DNA of 64,000 nucleotides from Rhizobium oryzihabitans (GTDB lineage: Bacteria; Pseudomonadota; Alphaproteobacteria; Rhizobiales; Rhizobiaceae): positions 62,001 through 126,000 of the forward strand of contig NZ_CP048635.1 of the NCBI RefSeq assembly GCF_010669145.1. Direction: 5' to 3'. Position 1 is the stretch's first letter; the number at the start of each line of letters is the position of its first letter. Both the position numbers and the translations under genes were made by a program. Under the pieces are notes generated by a model. That model was given only the letters and a program-made list of their open reading frames with translations, was not told the origin of the DNA and did no database searches. Shown in pieces: positions 62,910 to 64,000 of this stretch.

Positions 62910-63926
62910 TCATTCGGCTGCAAATTGCACTTTCATCGTGGCGGGATCGGACGGCTTTTTCGTAAAGAACGGCAACATCTCCGAAAGCGGCAGCCGGTGC
63001 GACACCAGCCGCGCCATGATATCACCATCCGTTTCCAGAATGGCGAGCGCCTGCGGTATGTTGCGGTTCAGCGAATGCGAGCCGACAAGCTTCAGCTGCC
63101 GCCGGAAGATTTCAAAGGGCGCAACCGAAATGCGGGCATCCGGCGCGCAGACGCCGAAAAACAGCGCCGTGCCGCCATCGGCAACCAGCGGGATCATCGC
63201 TTCCGCAACAGTCGCGATGCCGGTCGCATCCGCGACGAAGTCGAACGACTTCTGTTGCCGGAGCAGCGCTTCAGACCCGGAAACCGCGGCCTGAAGGCCG
63301 AGTTCTTCGGCGAAGGCCAGTCTGCTTTCATTGATATCGGCAATCGTCACCGTCGCGATGCCCCGGGATTTCAGCGACAAAGCAAGCAGCAGCCCGATGG
63401 GACCGGCACCGAAAACAAGGGCGTTGTCTGGCACCGGCCCGCTCTCGCCGATGCCCGCACTCTGCATGCCGTTGACGACGCAGGCGAGCGGTTCGGCAAG
63501 TGCGGCGACATGATAGGGCATGGAGCCGATGCCGTGCAGATGATCGGCGTGTACGACGCTGAATTCCGCAAAACCGCCATTATGGGAAACACCATAGGCC
63601 TTCAGCGTGCTGCAAAGATTGGTCAGCCCCTTACGGCAGCTCGGGCAGGTGCCGCAGGGCAGATTGGGATCGACCACCACCCGGTCACCGGTCTTTATGC
63701 TCGTTACATCGGCGGCCACGGCCGCGACTTCACCGGCATATTCATGCCCCGGAATAACCGGAAAGGCACCGTCGCCGTAACGCGCGTGAAGCACATCGAT
63801 ATCGGTGTGGCAAAGCCCCGAAGCCTTGACGCGCACGAGCGCATGGCCCGGCGGCAGATCGGCAACGGGAACTTCCGCCAGAACGGCCTGTCCCTTCTCG
63901 ATGAATTGAATGGCATGCATGGTCAT
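62910..63926 (-). CDS. Zinc-dependent alcohol/polyol dehydrogenase
   Basis: A 338-residue medium-chain dehydrogenase. Catalytic zinc ligands are visible in ASGLCHTDIDV and PGHEYAGEV, and structural zinc cysteines in CGTCPSCRKGLTNLC. The NAD motif is VFGAGPIGLLLALSL. Such enzymes oxidise sorbitol, threitol or similar polyols. It is 80 bases upstream of the LacI gene and 15 bases after an SDR gene, so it belongs to a polyol/sugar-acid operon running off the right edge. Confidence 0.93.
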   Translation of the reverse strand: MTMHAIQFIEKGQAVLAEVPVADLPPGHALVRVKASGLCHTDIDVLHARYGDGAFPVIPGHEYAGEVAAVAADVTSIKTGDRVVVDPNLPCGTCPSCRKGLTNLCSTLKAYGVSHNGGFAEFSVVHADHLHGIGSMPYHVAALAEPLACVVNGMQSAGIGESGPVPDNALVFGAGPIGLLLALSLKSRGIATVTIADINESRLAFAEELGLQAAVSGSEALLRQQKSFDFVADATGIATVAEAMIPLVADGGTALFFGVCAPDARISVAPFEIFRRQLKLVGSHSLNRNIPQALAILETDGDIMARLVSHRLPLSEMLPFFTKKPSDPATMKVQFAAE

Positions 63927-63941
63927 CTCCGGCTTTTCAGC

Positions 63942-64000
63942 TCATCCAGTTGCCGCCGTCGACATTATATGTCTGGGCGAGAATATAGTCGCTATCTGAA
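63942..64000 (-). CDS. Short-chain dehydrogenase, C-terminal end (partial)
   Basis: The right edge holds the last 18 codons and stop of a minus-strand gene. The peptide SDYILAQTYNVDGGNWMS is the typical SDR ending (Y-I-x-x-Q-T-x-N-V-D-G-G). It is 15 bases before the zinc dehydrogenase start, so the two are probably co-transcribed. The remainder of the gene is outside the window. Confidence 0.75.
   Translation of the reverse strand, partial: QIATIFSPRHIMSTAATG

Overview
The window looks like an accessory, catabolism-rich part of a Rhizobiaceae genome, most probably Agrobacterium (A. fabrum/tumefaciens group, secondary chromosome). The basis is the gene set gli-gci-kdgD-kduD-kduI divergent from udh, which I recognise as the D-galacturonate/galactarate cluster first worked out in A. 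tumefaciens C58, together with high GC, many ABC and TRAP importers with LacI/TetR/GntR/AraC regulators, a RirA-type iron box and Rhizobiaceae-like palindromic intergenic repeats. No rRNA, tRNA, CRISPR array, transposase or integrase was seen.

Layout. (1) 0-6.1 kb: a sugar-binding protein gene faces a LacI regulator that heads a compact operon (DUF2264 barrel protein, 2-hydroxyacid dehydrogenase, sugar isomerase-like protein). (2) 6.3-16.1 kb: a carbohydrate ABC importer on the minus strand, then a TetR regulator, then a second operon (Gfo/Idh/MocA oxidoreductase, DUF993 protein, isomerase-like protein, second Gfo/Idh/MocA oxidoreductase). Near-identical palindromes before the TetR gene and before the operon suggest one regulon. 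(3) 16.2-20.1 kb: an island of small genes with a cold-shock protein, ribosomal protein bS21 and two copies of a terminator-ended, sRNA-like element. (4) 20.1-28.2 kb: acyltransferase, acyl carrier protein, MacB/MacA-type efflux, a Spy/CpxP-like periplasmic protein divergent from an OmpR/EnvZ-type pair. (5) 28.2-32.4 kb: FecI-type sigma, FecR-type anti-sigma and an STN-domain TonB receptor behind an iron-responsive box.

(6) 32.6-44.9 kb: a pectin/uronate cluster. A GH105-like hydrolase and a TRAP importer feed two routes: udh, gli, gci, kdgD for galacturonate, and kduI, kduD for unsaturated-uronate products. A FadR-type GntR regulator, a cupin and an M24 peptidase follow. The alpha-ketoglutarate semialdehyde dehydrogenase needed to finish the oxidative route was not seen here. 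(7) 45.4-52.7 kb: a sugar ABC importer, an AraC regulator and a rare single-chain fusion of a Gfo/Idh/MocA oxidoreductase with an aldo/keto reductase. (8) 52.8-56.0 kb: AraC regulator, fosmidomycin-resistance-like MFS exporter, LysR regulator. (9) 56.0-64.0 kb: a second TRAP importer with a GarR-like reductase, ABM-domain protein, SAF-domain oxidoreductase, LacI regulator, zinc alcohol dehydrogenase and the tail of an SDR gene, probably a hydroxy-acid or sugar-acid pathway of unknown substrate.

Four genes (9352-10640, 56029-57308, 59841-60142, 61781-62829) are each broken by what reads as one missing base in a homopolymer; restoring one base gives a normal full-length protein every time. Systematic sequence error is the simplest explanation, but real mutation is not excluded. 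Three families of palindromic repeats each occur twice in intergenic space.
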